64,000 nt of DNA, taken from Nocardioides gansuensis (lineage in GTDB: Bacteria; Actinomycetota; Actinomycetes; Propionibacteriales; Nocardioidaceae). The DNA lies in contig NZ_QDGZ01000001.1 of assembly GCF_003076135.1 (NCBI RefSeq), positions 682,001 through 746,000 of the forward strand, given 5' to 3'. Position numbers and translations under genes: made by a program. How positions within the stretch are numbered: position 1 is the first letter of the stretch; every line of letters begins with the position of its first letter. A model generated the notes under the pieces. The model saw nothing but the letters and a program-made list of their open reading frames with translations, made no database searches and was not told the DNA's origin. Below, in pieces: positions 49,093-57,093 of this stretch.

Positions 49093-49163
49093 CCGAGCGC
49101 AGAGCGCTCGTCCTGCCTCTTCATTCGAAGCTTCCAGACCAGAACCTCATCAGGAGTTAATGC

Positions 49164-49559
49164 ATGCCTCCCAAGAGCCGCGCGACCAAGGTCCGCCGCA
49201 AGGAGAAGAAGAACATTGCTCAGGGCGAAGCCCACATCAAGAGCACGTTCAACAACACGATCGTCACGATCACGGACCCCACGGGCGCTGTGATCTCCTG
49301 GGCCTCCGCCGGCACCGTCGGCTTCAAGGGCTCGCGCAAGTCCACCCCGTTCGCTGCTCAGATGGCCGCTGAGGCCGCTGGCCGCCGGGCGATGGAGCAC
49401 GGCATGAAGAAGATCGACGTCTTCGTCAAGGGCCCGGGCTCCGGCCGCGAGACGGCGATCCGCTCCCTGGGTGCGATCGGCCTCGAGGTCGGCACCATCC
49501 AGGACGTCACGCCCACGCCCCACAACGGTTGCCGGCCGCCCAAGCGCCGCCGCGTCTGA
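49164..49559 (+). CDS. rpsK: 30S ribosomal protein S11
   Basis: The 131-residue S11 has [40 protein letters not shown] and [18 protein letters not shown]. It lies in the 30S platform. Shine-Dalgarno is CAGGAG. Confidence 0.98.
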   Translation: MPPKSRATKVRRKEKKNIAQGEAHIKSTFNNTIVTITDPTGAVISWASAGTVGFKGSRKSTPFAAQMAAEAAGRRAMEHGMKKIDVFVKGPGSGRETAIRSLGAIGLEVGTIQDVTPTPHNGCRPPKRRRV

Positions 49560-49590
49560 TCTCCGAGACGGAAAGAGAGACTGAAGAGAA

Positions 49591-50199
49591 ATGGCCCGTT
49601 ACACCGGCCCCATGACCCGCAAGTCGCGCCGTCTCGGCGTCGACCTCGTGGGCGGCGACTCCGCCTTCGAGAAGCGTCCCTACGCCCCCGGCCAGCACGG
49701 CCGCGGCCGCATCAAGGAGAGCGAGTACCTCCTCCAGCTGCGTGAGAAGCAGAAGGCGCGCTTCACCTACGGCGTGATGGAGAAGCAGTTCCTCCGCTAC
49801 TACAAGGAGGCCAACCGTCGCCAGGGCAAGACCGGCGACAACCTGCTCCAGCTGCTCGAGTGCCGCCTCGACAACGTGGTCTACCGCGCCGGCTTCGCCC
49901 GCACGCGTCGCCACGCCCGCCAGCTGGTGACCCACGGCCACTTCCTGGTCAACGGGCACAAGGTGGACATCCCGTCGTTCCAGTTGTCGGCCCACGACAT
50001 CATCGACGTCCGGGAGAAGTCGCTGGAGATGACGCCGTTCATCATCGCCCGCGAGACCCACGACGAGCGCGTCGTCCCCGCCTGGCTCGAGGCCATCCCG
50101 TCGCGGATGCGCATCCTCGTGCACCAGGTCCCGGTCCGCGCGCAGATCGACGTGCCGGTCCAGGAGCAGCTGATCGTCGAGTACTACTCCAAGAAGTAA
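49591..50199 (+). CDS. rpsD: 30S ribosomal protein S4
   Basis: The 202-residue S4 has an N-terminus [19 protein letters not shown] lacking the zinc-binding cysteines (C- form). It carries [13 protein letters not shown] [31 protein letters not shown] and the S4 RNA-binding domain [17 protein letters not shown]. It nucleates 16S rRNA folding and, in many bacteria, autoregulates the alpha operon. Confidence 0.98.
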   Translation: MARYTGPMTRKSRRLGVDLVGGDSAFEKRPYAPGQHGRGRIKESEYLLQLREKQKARFTYGVMEKQFLRYYKEANRRQGKTGDNLLQLLECRLDNVVYRAGFARTRRHARQLVTHGHFLVNGHKVDIPSFQLSAHDIIDVREKSLEMTPFIIARETHDERVVPAWLEAIPSRMRILVHQVPVRAQIDVPVQEQLIVEYYSKK

Positions 50200-50202
50200 T
50201 CC

Positions 50203-50264
50203 CACGGGGGCTCCGCCCCCCGTGTCCCCCGCCGGGGCTCCGCCCCGGACCCCGGCTGGGGGAC
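50203..50264 (+). terminator. Stacked GC hairpins between rpsD and rpoA
   Basis: CACGGGGG (50203-50210) pairs with CCCCCGTG (50217-50224). CCGGGGC pairs with GCCCCGG (50232-50248). An outer stem, GTCCCCC (50224-50230) with GGGGGAC (50258-50264), encloses the second hairpin. It begins 4 bases after the rpsD stop and could attenuate or process the mRNA ahead of rpoA. Confidence 0.65.
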
Positions 50265-50339
50265 TCGTATCAACTTCCTTCCCAATCCTGTGAGTTCGGG
50301 CCCGTCAAATGGTGGGTGGGCCCGGAAAGGAAAGAATCA

Positions 50340-51356
50340 GTGCTCATCGCACAGCGCCCGACCCTGTCGGAAGAGACCGTCGACGAGTTCCGTTCGCGGT
50401 TCGTGATCGAGCCGCTCGAGCCCGGTTTCGGCTACACGCTCGGCAACTCGCTGCGGCGTACGCTCCTGTCCTCGATCCCGGGTGCCTCGGTCACGAGCAT
50501 CAAGATCGACTCGGTGCTCCACGAGTTCTCGACCATCGAGGGCGTGACCGAGGACGTCACCGAGATCATCCTCAACCTCAAGGGCCTCGTCGTCTCCTCG
50601 GAGCACGACGAGCCCGTCGTGATGTACCTGCGCAAGTCCGGCGCCGGTGACGTCACCGCCGCCGACATCACGCCGCCTGCCGGTGTGGAGGTCCACAACC
50701 CCGAGCTGAAGATCGCCACCCTGTCCGACAAGGGCAAGCTGGACGTCGAGCTCGTCGTCGAGCGTGGCCGCGGCTACGTCTCGGCCGTGCAGAACAAGGG
50801 CGCGGACAACGAGATCGGCCGGATCCCGGTCGACTCGATCTACAGCCCGGTCCTCAAGGTGACCTACAAGGTCGAGGCCACCCGTGTCGAGCAGCGCACG
50901 GACTTCGACAAGCTGGTCATCGATGTCGAGACCAAGCCGTCGATCCGTCCCCGTGACGCGATCGCCTCGGCCGGCAAGACGCTGGTCGAGCTCTTCGGCC
51001 TGGCCCGCGAGCTGAACGTCGAGGCCGAGGGCATCGACATCGGCCCCTCGCCCGTCGACGAGCAGCTGGCTGCCGACCTCGCCCTCCCGGTCGAGGACCT
51101 GCAGCTGACCGTCCGCTCCTACAACTGCCTCAAGCGCGAGGGCATCCACACCGTGGGTGAGCTCATCTCCCGCTCGGAGCAGGACCTGCTCGACATCCGC
51201 AACTTCGGCGCCAAGTCGATCGACGAGGTCAAGGCCAAGCTGGTCGAGATGGGCTTGTCCCTCAAGGACAGCGCTCCCGGCTTCGACCCGCACGCCGCGC
51301 TCGCCGCCTACAGCGACGACGACGACGACGCGTTCGTCGAGGACGAGCAGTACTGA
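50340..51356 (+). CDS. rpoA: RNA polymerase alpha subunit
   Basis: The 338-residue alpha subunit begins at GTG 50340 after GGAAAGGAAAG. The N-terminal dimerisation domain has [20 protein letters not shown] and [20 protein letters not shown]. The C-terminal domain has [20 protein letters not shown] and [14 protein letters not shown], which bind UP elements and activators. The acidic C-terminal tail ([13 protein letters not shown]) is typical of actinobacteria. The stop overlaps the first copy of a 60-bp-period repeat. Confidence 0.98.
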   Translation: MLIAQRPTLSEETVDEFRSRFVIEPLEPGFGYTLGNSLRRTLLSSIPGASVTSIKIDSVLHEFSTIEGVTEDVTEIILNLKGLVVSSEHDEPVVMYLRKSGAGDVTAADITPPAGVEVHNPELKIATLSDKGKLDVELVVERGRGYVSAVQNKGADNEIGRIPVDSIYSPVLKVTYKVEATRVEQRTDFDKLVIDVETKPSIRPRDAIASAGKTLVELFGLARELNVEAEGIDIGPSPVDEQLAADLALPVEDLQLTVRSYNCLKREGIHTVGELISRSEQDLLDIRNFGAKSIDEVKAKLVEMGLSLKDSAPGFDPHAALAAYSDDDDDAFVEDEQY

Positions 51357-51472
51357 TCCCGAAGCGCGAGGCCGAGCGCCAGCGAGGTCGAGCTGCGAGG
51401 GATCGCGACAACCCGATCCCGAAGCGCGAGGCCGAGCGCCAGCGAGGTCGAGCTGCGAGGGATCGCGACAAC
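51355..51472 (+). repeat. Direct repeat, two identical 58-bp copies at 60-bp period
   Basis: Copies at 51355-51412 and 51415-51472 are identical, opening GATCCCGAAGCGCGAGGCC and closing GGGATCGCGACAAC. Each copy carries GATCCC near its start and GGGATC near its end in inverted orientation. The first copy begins inside the rpoA stop codon. Confidence 0.95.
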
Positions 51473-51487
51473 TGAGAAACCCGTGAG

Positions 51488-51509
51488 GCGGGGCGCGTGA
51501 GCGCCCCGC
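51488..51509 (+). terminator. Hairpin after rpoA
   Basis: GCGGGGCGC and GCGCCCCGC form a perfect 9-bp stem with a GTGA loop. No U-tract follows. It probably ends or processes the rpoA transcript. Confidence 0.6.
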
Positions 51510-51526
51510 ACCACATCACCCAAACC

Positions 51527-51627
51527 GTTCACGGAGCGTGAACGTCTACCCGCACCGCCCGAGAAATCGTTCACGGACAGTGAACGTCTACCCGCACCGC
51601 CCGAGAAATCGTTCACGGACAGTGAAC
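51527..51627 (+). repeat. Three palindromic units at 42-bp period upstream of rplQ
   Basis: The palindromes at 51527-51543, 51569-51585 and 51611-51627 have the form GTTCAC-N5-GTGAAC (GGAGC in the first, GGACA in the others). Between them the sequence GTCTACCCGCACCGCCCGAG is repeated. The block ends about 45 bases before the rplQ ATG. It could be an operator array or a repetitive extragenic element. Confidence 0.95.
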
Positions 51628-51673
51628 GTCTACCCCGGTACCTCATACGGCCGGAGAGAAGCGAGAGAGCACG

Positions 51674-52258
51674 ATGCCCACTCCCAAGAAGGGTCCCCGC
51701 CTCGGCGGCAGCCCCGCCCACCAGCGCCTCATCCTCGCCAACCTGGCGACCGCGCTGTTCGAGCACGGCCGGATCACCACCACGGAGACCAAGGCGCGCC
51801 TGCTGCGCCCCGTCGCCGAGAAGCTGATCACCAAGGCCAAGCGCGGCGACCTGCACAACCGTCGCGAGGTCCTCAAGACCATCCGCGACAAGTCGGTCGT
51901 GCACACGCTCTTCACCGAGATCGCTCCGACCTTCGCGGAGCGTCCCGGCGGCTACACCCGGATCACCAAGATCGGTCCTCGCAAGGGTGACAACGCCCCC
52001 ATGGCCGTGATCGAGCTGGTGACCGAGGCCTACAGCCCCAAGGCGCCGTCGGCCAAGAAGACGGAGGCCGCTGCGCCTGCCCCGGTCGAGGAGGCCCCGG
52101 TCGAGGAGACCGCCGCCGAGGAGACCGTGGTGGAGGAGACCGCCGCCCCCGAGGCTGCTGTCGAGGAGGCTCCCGCCGAGGAGGCTCCCGTCGAGGCGGC
52201 CGCCACGGAGGAGGCTCCTGCCGAGAAGACCGTCGAGGACGAGAAGCCCGAGGCCTGA
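51674..52258 (+). CDS. rplQ: 50S ribosomal protein L17
   Basis: The 194-residue L17 has a conserved core: [40 protein letters not shown] and [21 protein letters not shown] tail of about 75 residues follows, built from Glu/Ala/Val/Pro-rich repeats ([15 protein letters not shown]), far longer than E. coli L17. Such acidic tails are common in actinobacterial L17. It is the last gene of the alpha operon, followed by an 18-bp terminator. Confidence 0.97.
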   Translation: MPTPKKGPRLGGSPAHQRLILANLATALFEHGRITTTETKARLLRPVAEKLITKAKRGDLHNRREVLKTIRDKSVVHTLFTEIAPTFAERPGGYTRITKIGPRKGDNAPMAVIELVTEAYSPKAPSAKKTEAAAPAPVEEAPVEETAAEETVVEETAAPEAAVEEAPAEEAPVEAAATEEAPAEKTVEDEKPEA

Positions 52259-52270
52259 TCCACTTCTCTC

Positions 52271-52309
52271 GCGAAGGCCCGTCATCCGATCCGGATGGCG
52301 GGCCTTCGC
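52271..52309 (+). terminator. Terminator of the alpha operon
   Basis: GCGAAGGCCCGTCATCCG pairs with CGGATGGCGGGCCTTCGC over 18 positions with one G-U and a 3-base loop, starting 13 bases after the rplQ stop. It is not followed by a clear U-tract. Confidence 0.85.
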
Positions 52310-52323
52310 GCGTCTGACGGGAC

Positions 52324-52375
52324 GTGGTCACCGGGAGGCGCTCCTGGCAGTCCCGGTGAGCCTCCCAGTGACCAC
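52324..52375. repeat. Inverted repeat between convergent rplQ and DUF2786 genes
   Basis: GTGGTCACCGGGAGGC (52324-52339) and GCCTCCCAGTGACCAC (52360-52375) pair over 15 of 16 positions around a 20-base loop. It lies 33 bases past the DUF2786 stop on the minus strand and probably terminates that transcript. Confidence 0.75.
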
Positions 52376-52408
52376 CTCCCCGAGCGTCGCCGCCCGCACG
52401 CTGTGGAC

Positions 52409-53155
52409 TCAGCCCGGCAGCGCCCGGCGACCGCCGTGGAGGCGCTCGCCGCCGAGGTCGGCGCGTTGACCGGCCTCCCAGCCCTGGCGGGCACCTGACC
52501 CGGAAAGCTGGCGGGGGGTCGCCCGTCGGAGGTCGGGGTAGGCCTCGTCGCGGGCACGCTCGACCGCCGCGGAGCGGTCGGCGAGGACCAGGGCGGTGCT
52601 GGTGCCGGAGGCCGCGAACCTCCTGTCGGCCTGCGCTGCCGCTGCCTTCTCGGCCTCGTCGAGCCGGCGGCCCACGGACATGGTGAAGCCGGCGAGCCAG
52701 CTCCGCCGGAACGCCGCGGGATGGTCCCAGGGCGGGACCGGGGTGCGGGCCAGCGCGTGCATCGCCTGGACCAGCAGGCTGGTGAAGAGGATCTCCACGC
52801 GTTGCAGGTCGGACGAGTGGCCGAACAGGTGCAGGGAGAGCTCCTGCACCCCGTCGGGATGGCGGGTGCGGCGGACGGCGTGGCAGCGCAGCGTCAGCGC
52901 GATCGTGCTGAGCAGGTCGAGCTTGTCCGCGGCGTAGGGACGGTCGAGCACGATCACCTGGTCACCGACGATGTCGAGCGAGGGATCGGCGAGGGCGAGC
53001 AGCGCCCGGTCGATGCCGTAGGCAGCGATCAGGTCGCTCGCCTTCGCCGTGTAGAGCTCGGCCTCCTCTGGAGTCGTGGCCGGATCCTCGGCCTTGGCGA
53101 GGAGCTTGCGCACCTTGGCGAGCATCGCCGTGGTGTCGTGGTCAGGCTGGTCCAT
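52409..53155 (-). CDS. DUF2786-family protein
   Basis: The 248-residue soluble protein begins at ATG 53155, with GGGAGG upstream. The N-terminal DUF2786 motif is MLAKVRKLLAKAEDPATTPE followed by EAELYTAKASDLIAAYGID. The rest includes LSLHLFGHSSDLQRVEILFTSL and the Arg/Glu-rich GFTMSVGRRLDEAEKAAAA. The final ~35 residues are Gly/Arg-rich. The function of this family is unknown. It stands alone; the 193 bases upstream (53156-53348) hold nothing I can support. Confidence 0.75.
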   Translation of the reverse strand: MDQPDHDTTAMLAKVRKLLAKAEDPATTPEEAELYTAKASDLIAAYGIDRALLALADPSLDIVGDQVIVLDRPYAADKLDLLSTIALTLRCHAVRRTRHPDGVQELSLHLFGHSSDLQRVEILFTSLLVQAMHALARTPVPPWDHPAAFRRSWLAGFTMSVGRRLDEAEKAAAAQADRRFAASGTSTALVLADRSAAVERARDEAYPDLRRATPRQLSGSGARQGWEAGQRADLGGERLHGGRRALPG

Positions 53156-53348
53156 GGGGCCTCCCGAGGGTCCGTGCGCGGTCACCGACAAGGGTGTCAG
53201 GCAGGTCCGACAGCGGCGCCGGCTTCTCCACAGGAGGAACCGCTGGCGTCACGGCAGCTGGCCGTCCGGGAACCAGCGGTGCCCGAACGGGTCGGTGCCG
53301 CGACGCCGGCCCCGGGGAACTCGTCTGCCGCAGAGGCAGGGTGTCAGC

Positions 53349-54131
53349 TCAGCCATGGCTGCCGTCCTCGGGCAACGGATGCATGAACGACCAGAGACCG
53401 CCCTCGTGGTCCCGCGCGGCGTACTCGCGCACGCCGTAGGGCATGTCAGTGGGCTCGTAGACGATCTCGGCGCCGGCGGCGAGGGCCCGGTCGCAGTGTG
53501 CGTCGACGTCCTCGACGTCGACGGCCATGCAGTGGGTGGCGCCCCCGAGCGTGGCAGGCGACGCGAGGCCGAACCTCTCCGACTCGGGGTGCAGCCAGAT
53601 CACGCCGTCGCCGGCATGGACCTCTGCGTGCACCACTGTGCCGGCGTCGTCGCGGGTGAGCCGCCCCGGTCGCAGCCCCAGGACCTCGACGAGGTGGCGG
53701 TGTGCTGCCTCGAGGTCGCGGTAGACGAGGAGCGTGAGCCGGCGGGTGATCGCTGGCTCTGCGTCCGGCATGCCGGCCAGGACGGCGACCAGCTCGGTGT
53801 CGGCCGGCTCCTCCCGGCTCATCAGCCGCGCCTCGACGGTGCGCACCCGCTCGCGGAGCCGCGCCAGGTCGGCGAGCCGCCGGTCGATGTCGGCCAGGTG
53901 CCGGGTCGTCAGGGAGAGCAGGTCGGTGAGGTCGGGATCGACCTCCGCAACCGGGGTGCCGAGTCCGCGCAGCAGCCTGATCCGGTAGAGGCGATCGATG
54001 GTGGCCCCGTCGTAGCGGCGCCGCCCGGCTGCGTCCCGGCGTGGGCCGAGCAGGCCGAGCTCCTCGTAGTAGCGCAGCGTCCGCACCGTCACTGCGGTCT
54101 GCGCGGCGACCTCGCCGATGGTCAGGTCCAT
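53349..54131 (-). CDS. MerR-type regulator fused to a VOC (glyoxalase-fold) domain
   Basis: The 260-residue fusion has an N-terminal MerR domain (1-70) with DLTIGEVAAQTAVTVRTLRY and YEELGLLGPRRDAAGRRRYD. A coiled-coil helix (about 75-105) and a linker follow, then a C-terminal VOC domain (about 135-258) with LVYRDLEAAHRHLVEVLGL and ATHCMAVDVEDVDAHCDRAL. The VOC domain probably acts as ligand sensor or drug-binding module. ATG 54131 is chosen because it lies seven bases after the -10 box of a MerR-type promoter. The gene has no downstream partner on its strand. Confidence 0.85.
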   Translation of the reverse strand: MDLTIGEVAAQTAVTVRTLRYYEELGLLGPRRDAAGRRRYDGATIDRLYRIRLLRGLGTPVAEVDPDLTDLLSLTTRHLADIDRRLADLARLRERVRTVEARLMSREEPADTELVAVLAGMPDAEPAITRRLTLLVYRDLEAAHRHLVEVLGLRPGRLTRDDAGTVVHAEVHAGDGVIWLHPESERFGLASPATLGGATHCMAVDVEDVDAHCDRALAAGAEIVYEPTDMPYGVREYAARDHEGGLWSFMHPLPEDGSHG

Positions 54132-54138
54132 GTCGGTC

Positions 54139-54169
54139 ACGCTAGGACCTCACGTCGCGTGAGTTGCAA
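54139..54169 (-). promoter_or_regulatory. MerR-type promoter with 19-bp spacer and dyad
   Basis: On the minus strand, TTGCAA (54169-54164) and TAGCGT (54144-54139) are separated by exactly 19 bases, which contain the perfect dyad CTCACG-CGA-CGTGAG (54149-54163). The long spacer with a central dyad is the hallmark of MerR-activated promoters. ATG 54131 begins seven bases after the -10. Confidence 0.75.
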
Positions 54170-54188
54170 GCCCGAGCAGCAATCGGAT

Positions 54189-54542
54189 TCACCAGGCGTC
54201 GTCGAGGAGCCGGCCGGCCTCGGCGAGGGTCAGGCCCAGCGACCTGCAGGTCGCGGCGTACGACGCGGCGGCGGCCTGCGCCGCCTGCGAGTCCGAGGCC
54301 GCCCCGGACCGGACGAACGTGCCGCGTCGCCCCTCGGTGACCACGACGCCGTCCGCCTCGAGCTCCTTGTAGGCGCGTGCGACGGTGTTCACCGCGATCC
54401 CGAGCTGGTCGGCGAGCGCCCGGACCGTCGGCAGCCGGGTGCCTGCGGGGAGGGCGCCCGACGCCGCGCGCGCCGCGATCTGGGCCCGCACCTGCTCGAA
54501 CGGGGGTGCCTCGCCGTCGTGGTGCACAGGGTCGAGGTCCAT
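54189..54542 (-). CDS. GntR-family regulator, YtrA-like
   Basis: The 117-residue protein has the GntR winged helix: PPFEQVRAQIAARAASGALP, GTRLPTVRALADQLGIAVNT and VARAYKELEADGVVVTEGRR. A short C-terminal helix of about 45 residues replaces a full effector domain, as in the YtrA subfamily. TAGGCT (54555-54550) lies seven bases before the ATG, suggesting leaderless transcription. It is divergent from the PfkB gene 60 bases away. Confidence 0.85.
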   Translation of the reverse strand: MDLDPVHHDGEAPPFEQVRAQIAARAASGALPAGTRLPTVRALADQLGIAVNTVARAYKELEADGVVVTEGRRGTFVRSGAASDSQAAQAAAASYAATCRSLGLTLAEAGRLLDDAW

Positions 54543-54602
54543 GTGTCCGAGCCTAGGTGCCCCGGCTCGACAATCACGCTGCGGTGGTGGACGCTCCTCC
54601 CC

Positions 54603-55538
54603 ATGAATGACATCGCCCTGGTGGTGGGAGAGGCCCTGGTCGACGTCGTGCGGGACCTCGGCGGAGGGGAGCGCGACCATCCGGGCGGCAGTGCCGCCAA
54701 CGCCGCGGTCGCCCTCGCGCGGCTCGGGCGCCCGGTCTGGTTCGCGACGGCGTACGCCGATGACGCGCACGGTCGTCTCCTGGCCGACCACCTCGCGGCC
54801 AACGACGTGCAGCTCGCCGTGGACCCGCACGTGATCGCCCGGACCGCCACGGCGGTCGCGACGCTCGGCGAGGACGGGGCGGCGACCTACGAGTTCGACA
54901 TCGACTGGCGGCTGCCCGCGGTGAGGCTGCCCGACGACGCGCGTCCCGTCGTGGTCGCGTGGGGGTCGATCGGTGCGGCCCTCGAGCCCGGGGCGAGCGC
55001 CGTACGCGACCTGGTGGCCGCACTCCGGTCGCAGGCCCTGACCTACTTCGACGTGAATGCCCGACCCGCGATCACGGGCACCGGGGCGGACGTCGCCCGC
55101 CGGGCCGAGGAGATGGTTGCCGTCGCCGACCTGGTGAAGGCCAGCGACGAGGACCTGGCGGCCCTGTGGCCCGACGAGCCGGAGGACGCCATCGTCGCGC
55201 GGCTGCTGGACCTCGGTGCGGGAGCGGTGATCGTGACGCGCGGTGCCGCCGGAGCCTCGTGGGTCTCGCGACAGGGCCGCGCGGACGTCGGCATGCCGCC
55301 CGTGACGGTGTCGGACACCATCGGCGCGGGGGACACCCTCGGGGCGGCGGCCGTCGACGAGCTGTGGCGCCGGGGCGTCGCGGGAGCCGGGGCGGCCGAG
55401 CGGCTCGCCGGCCTCACGCTCGAGGAGGCGGCCGACGTGGTCCGATACGCGATCTCCGCCGCCGCCGTGACCGTGTCGCGGCCTGGAGCCGACCCGCCGC
55501 ACCGCCACGAGCTGCCGGTCCCGGCCGCGGGCGCCTGA
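54603..55538 (+). CDS. PfkB-family carbohydrate kinase
   Basis: The 311-residue kinase has the PfkB N-terminal motif DHPGGSAANAAVALARLGRP and the C-terminal signature DTIGAGDTLGAA with catalytic Asp244. The length is normal. It probably phosphorylates a sugar, with fructokinase-like features such as VVGEALVDVV at the N-terminus. Substrate is uncertain, and no sugar transporter is adjacent. The divergent GntR gene may regulate it. Confidence 0.88.
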   Translation: MNDIALVVGEALVDVVRDLGGGERDHPGGSAANAAVALARLGRPVWFATAYADDAHGRLLADHLAANDVQLAVDPHVIARTATAVATLGEDGAATYEFDIDWRLPAVRLPDDARPVVVAWGSIGAALEPGASAVRDLVAALRSQALTYFDVNARPAITGTGADVARRAEEMVAVADLVKASDEDLAALWPDEPEDAIVARLLDLGAGAVIVTRGAAGASWVSRQGRADVGMPPVTVSDTIGAGDTLGAAAVDELWRRGVAGAGAAERLAGLTLEEAADVVRYAISAAAVTVSRPGADPPHRHELPVPAAGA

Positions 55539-55570
55539 GCCTCGATCCGGCGGGGCGGACCGGGGCAGGG

Positions 55571-56140
55571 TCACCGCTGCGGGGGAGCCCAGTCGGGATC
55601 GCGGCCGATGAAGCCGATCAGCTGGTCCTGCACGCCGGCGTCCTCCGCGACGGGCACGGCTTCGCCGTACTGGCCCGACGAGCGGAGCAGGTCCTCGATC
55701 GGCTTCATCCCGTCGAGCAGCTCGCCACACATGACGGGGTCGAGCCGGTCGTCCTGGCCGGTCGCGCGGGCGAGGTCCCAGGTGTGCATGAAGACGTCCG
55801 CGGTGTAGAAGCGGTCGATCGCCTGGTCGAGGGGCACCTCGCCGACGTGGCGGTTGTGCAGGACCTTGCCCTGGCTGGCGGGGTCGTCCAGCACCGCCTG
55901 GACGGCGTCGTGCTGGGCCTGCCAGGCACCGACCGGGTCGTCGTCAACGGACGGCCCGCCGGGCAGTCGCACGCCCGCCCCGGACTCGAGGAAACCGGGG
56001 AACCAGTCGACCAGGTGGCGCACGACGTCGCGCGCCACCCAGCCGTCGACGGGTGCGGGCGCGTCCCAGTCCCGGGTGCCCTTGACGCGGTCGAGGAAGA
56101 TGCCCGAGAGGCGGCGGTGCCGCTCCGCGGCCTCAGACAT
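55571..56140 (-). CDS. DinB-like / maleylpyruvate isomerase-fold protein (TIGR03086-like)
   Basis: The 189-residue helical-bundle protein has WVARDVVRHLVDWFPGFLES and ADVFMHTWDLARATGQDD. The spaced His residues are typical metal ligands of the DinB/MDMPI superfamily. Enzymatic role is unknown. ATG 56140 overlaps the SRPBCC gene stop by 8 bases; GTG 56146 is an alternative. It is the last gene of an ArsR-SRPBCC-DinB operon. Confidence 0.8.
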   Translation of the reverse strand: MSEAAERHRRLSGIFLDRVKGTRDWDAPAPVDGWVARDVVRHLVDWFPGFLESGAGVRLPGGPSVDDDPVGAWQAQHDAVQAVLDDPASQGKVLHNRHVGEVPLDQAIDRFYTADVFMHTWDLARATGQDDRLDPVMCGELLDGMKPIEDLLRSSGQYGEAVPVAEDAGVQDQLIGFIGRDPDWAPPQR

Positions 56141-56618
56141 CCCCACGCGCCAGCATGTCGTCGAGCTTGGCGTAGCCCTCGTTGACGCCGACCTCCATGC
56201 CCGAGCGCAGCCAGGCGTCGCGGCCCTCGAAGCTGTCGCAGAGCGACTGGGCGCGCAGCCGGGTGCGGCCGTTGCCGAGGTCCTCGAAGGTGAGCGTCTC
56301 CAGGGAGACGCCCTCGGGCATGCCCTCCCAGGTGAAGGTCTGCACGATGCGCTCGGGCGAGACCTCGTGGAAGCAGCCGCGGAAGGCGTACTCCTCGTCG
56401 CCGCGCTTGTTCAGGAAGCGCCAGCTGCCGCCGGTGCGGGCGTCCCAGTGGTCGATCTCGGTGGTGAGGCTGTCGGGGCCGACCCACAGCTTGAACAGCT
56501 CGGGGTCGGTGTGCGCCCGGAACAGCTGCTCCGGGGTCGCGTCGAACTCGCGGGTGATCACGATCATGGGGACGTCCTCGACGGCCTCGATCGTGGCCTC
56601 GGGGTGGGTGGTGGTCAT
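56133..56618 (-). CDS. SRPBCC (AHSA1-like) domain protein
   Basis: The 161-residue protein has the AHSA1/CalC-type pattern: REFDATPEQLFRAHTDPELF, KLWVGPDSL, DARTGGSWRF, GCFHEVSPERIVQTFTWEG and GMEVGVNEGYAKLDDMLA. It binds a hydrophobic ligand in a helix-grip fold. ATG 56618 follows AAGGAAGG and overlaps the ArsR stop (ATGA). ArsR-AHSA1 gene pairs are very common in actinobacteria. Confidence 0.88.
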   Translation of the reverse strand: MTTTHPEATIEAVEDVPMIVITREFDATPEQLFRAHTDPELFKLWVGPDSLTTEIDHWDARTGGSWRFLNKRGDEEYAFRGCFHEVSPERIVQTFTWEGMPEGVSLETLTFEDLGNGRTRLRAQSLCDSFEGRDAWLRSGMEVGVNEGYAKLDDMLARGDV

Positions 56619-56983
56619 GATGCTGGTCCTTCCTTCGTCGATGTGCCCCGGGCGGGGCTCTCCTTCTCCTGCATCGCCGCCAGCACGGCGTCGAGGCGCT
56701 GGTAGCGCTCCTCGGCCCGCCGGCGGTATCGCTCGATCCACTTGGTCATCAGGTCGAACACCTCGGCTTCCAGGTGCACCGGTCTTCGCTGGGCGTCCCG
56801 GCTCCGGGTCACCAGCCCGGCCTCCTCGAGCACCTTGAGGTGCTTCGAGACGGCCTGCACGCTCACGTCGTACGGCGCTGCGAGCTCGCCGACGGTGGCG
56901 TCGGCCTCCGTGAGCCGCGCGACCATGTCGCGCCGGGTGGGGTCCGCGAGGGCCGCGAACACCCGGGAGAGCTGGTCGTCCAT
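56615..56983 (-). CDS. ArsR-family transcriptional regulator
   Basis: The 122-residue winged-helix regulator has RVFAALADPTRRDMVARLTE, LAAPYDVSVQAVSKHLKVLE and the wing RSRDAQRRPVHLEAEVF. No metal-binding Cys is present, so it is probably not a metal sensor. ATG 56983 is preceded by AGAAGGTGG. It is first of a three-gene operon and is likely to repress itself through two inverted repeats. Confidence 0.9.
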   Translation of the reverse strand: MDDQLSRVFAALADPTRRDMVARLTEADATVGELAAPYDVSVQAVSKHLKVLEEAGLVTRSRDAQRRPVHLEAEVFDLMTKWIERYRRRAEERYQRLDAVLAAMQEKESPARGTSTKEGPAS

Positions 56984-56996
56984 GCCTGCCACCTTC

Positions 56997-57058
56997 TTCA
57001 ACTGATTGGTTGAATAACCGTAGGACTGCGTCGAGCGCTTTGTCAACCCTTTGGTTGA
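56997..57058 (-). promoter_or_regulatory. ArsR operon promoter with two operator-like repeats
   Basis: On the minus strand, TTGACA (57046-57041), an 18-base spacer and TACGGT (57022-57017) form a near-consensus promoter. TCAACC-cttt-GGTTGA (57043-57058) overlaps the -35. TTCAAC-N6-GTTGAA (56997-57014) lies just downstream of the -10. Both share a CAAC/GTTG half-site and are likely ArsR sites. Confidence 0.75.
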
Positions 57059-57093
57059 GGAAGTCGTCGAGTCGTCGGACCTAGGATCAGCCC

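Noticed and set aside
51527..51636. Possible CRISPR array or phage attachment site
   Set aside because: The 42-bp units are identical throughout, so there are no spacers. No integrase or tRNA is present.
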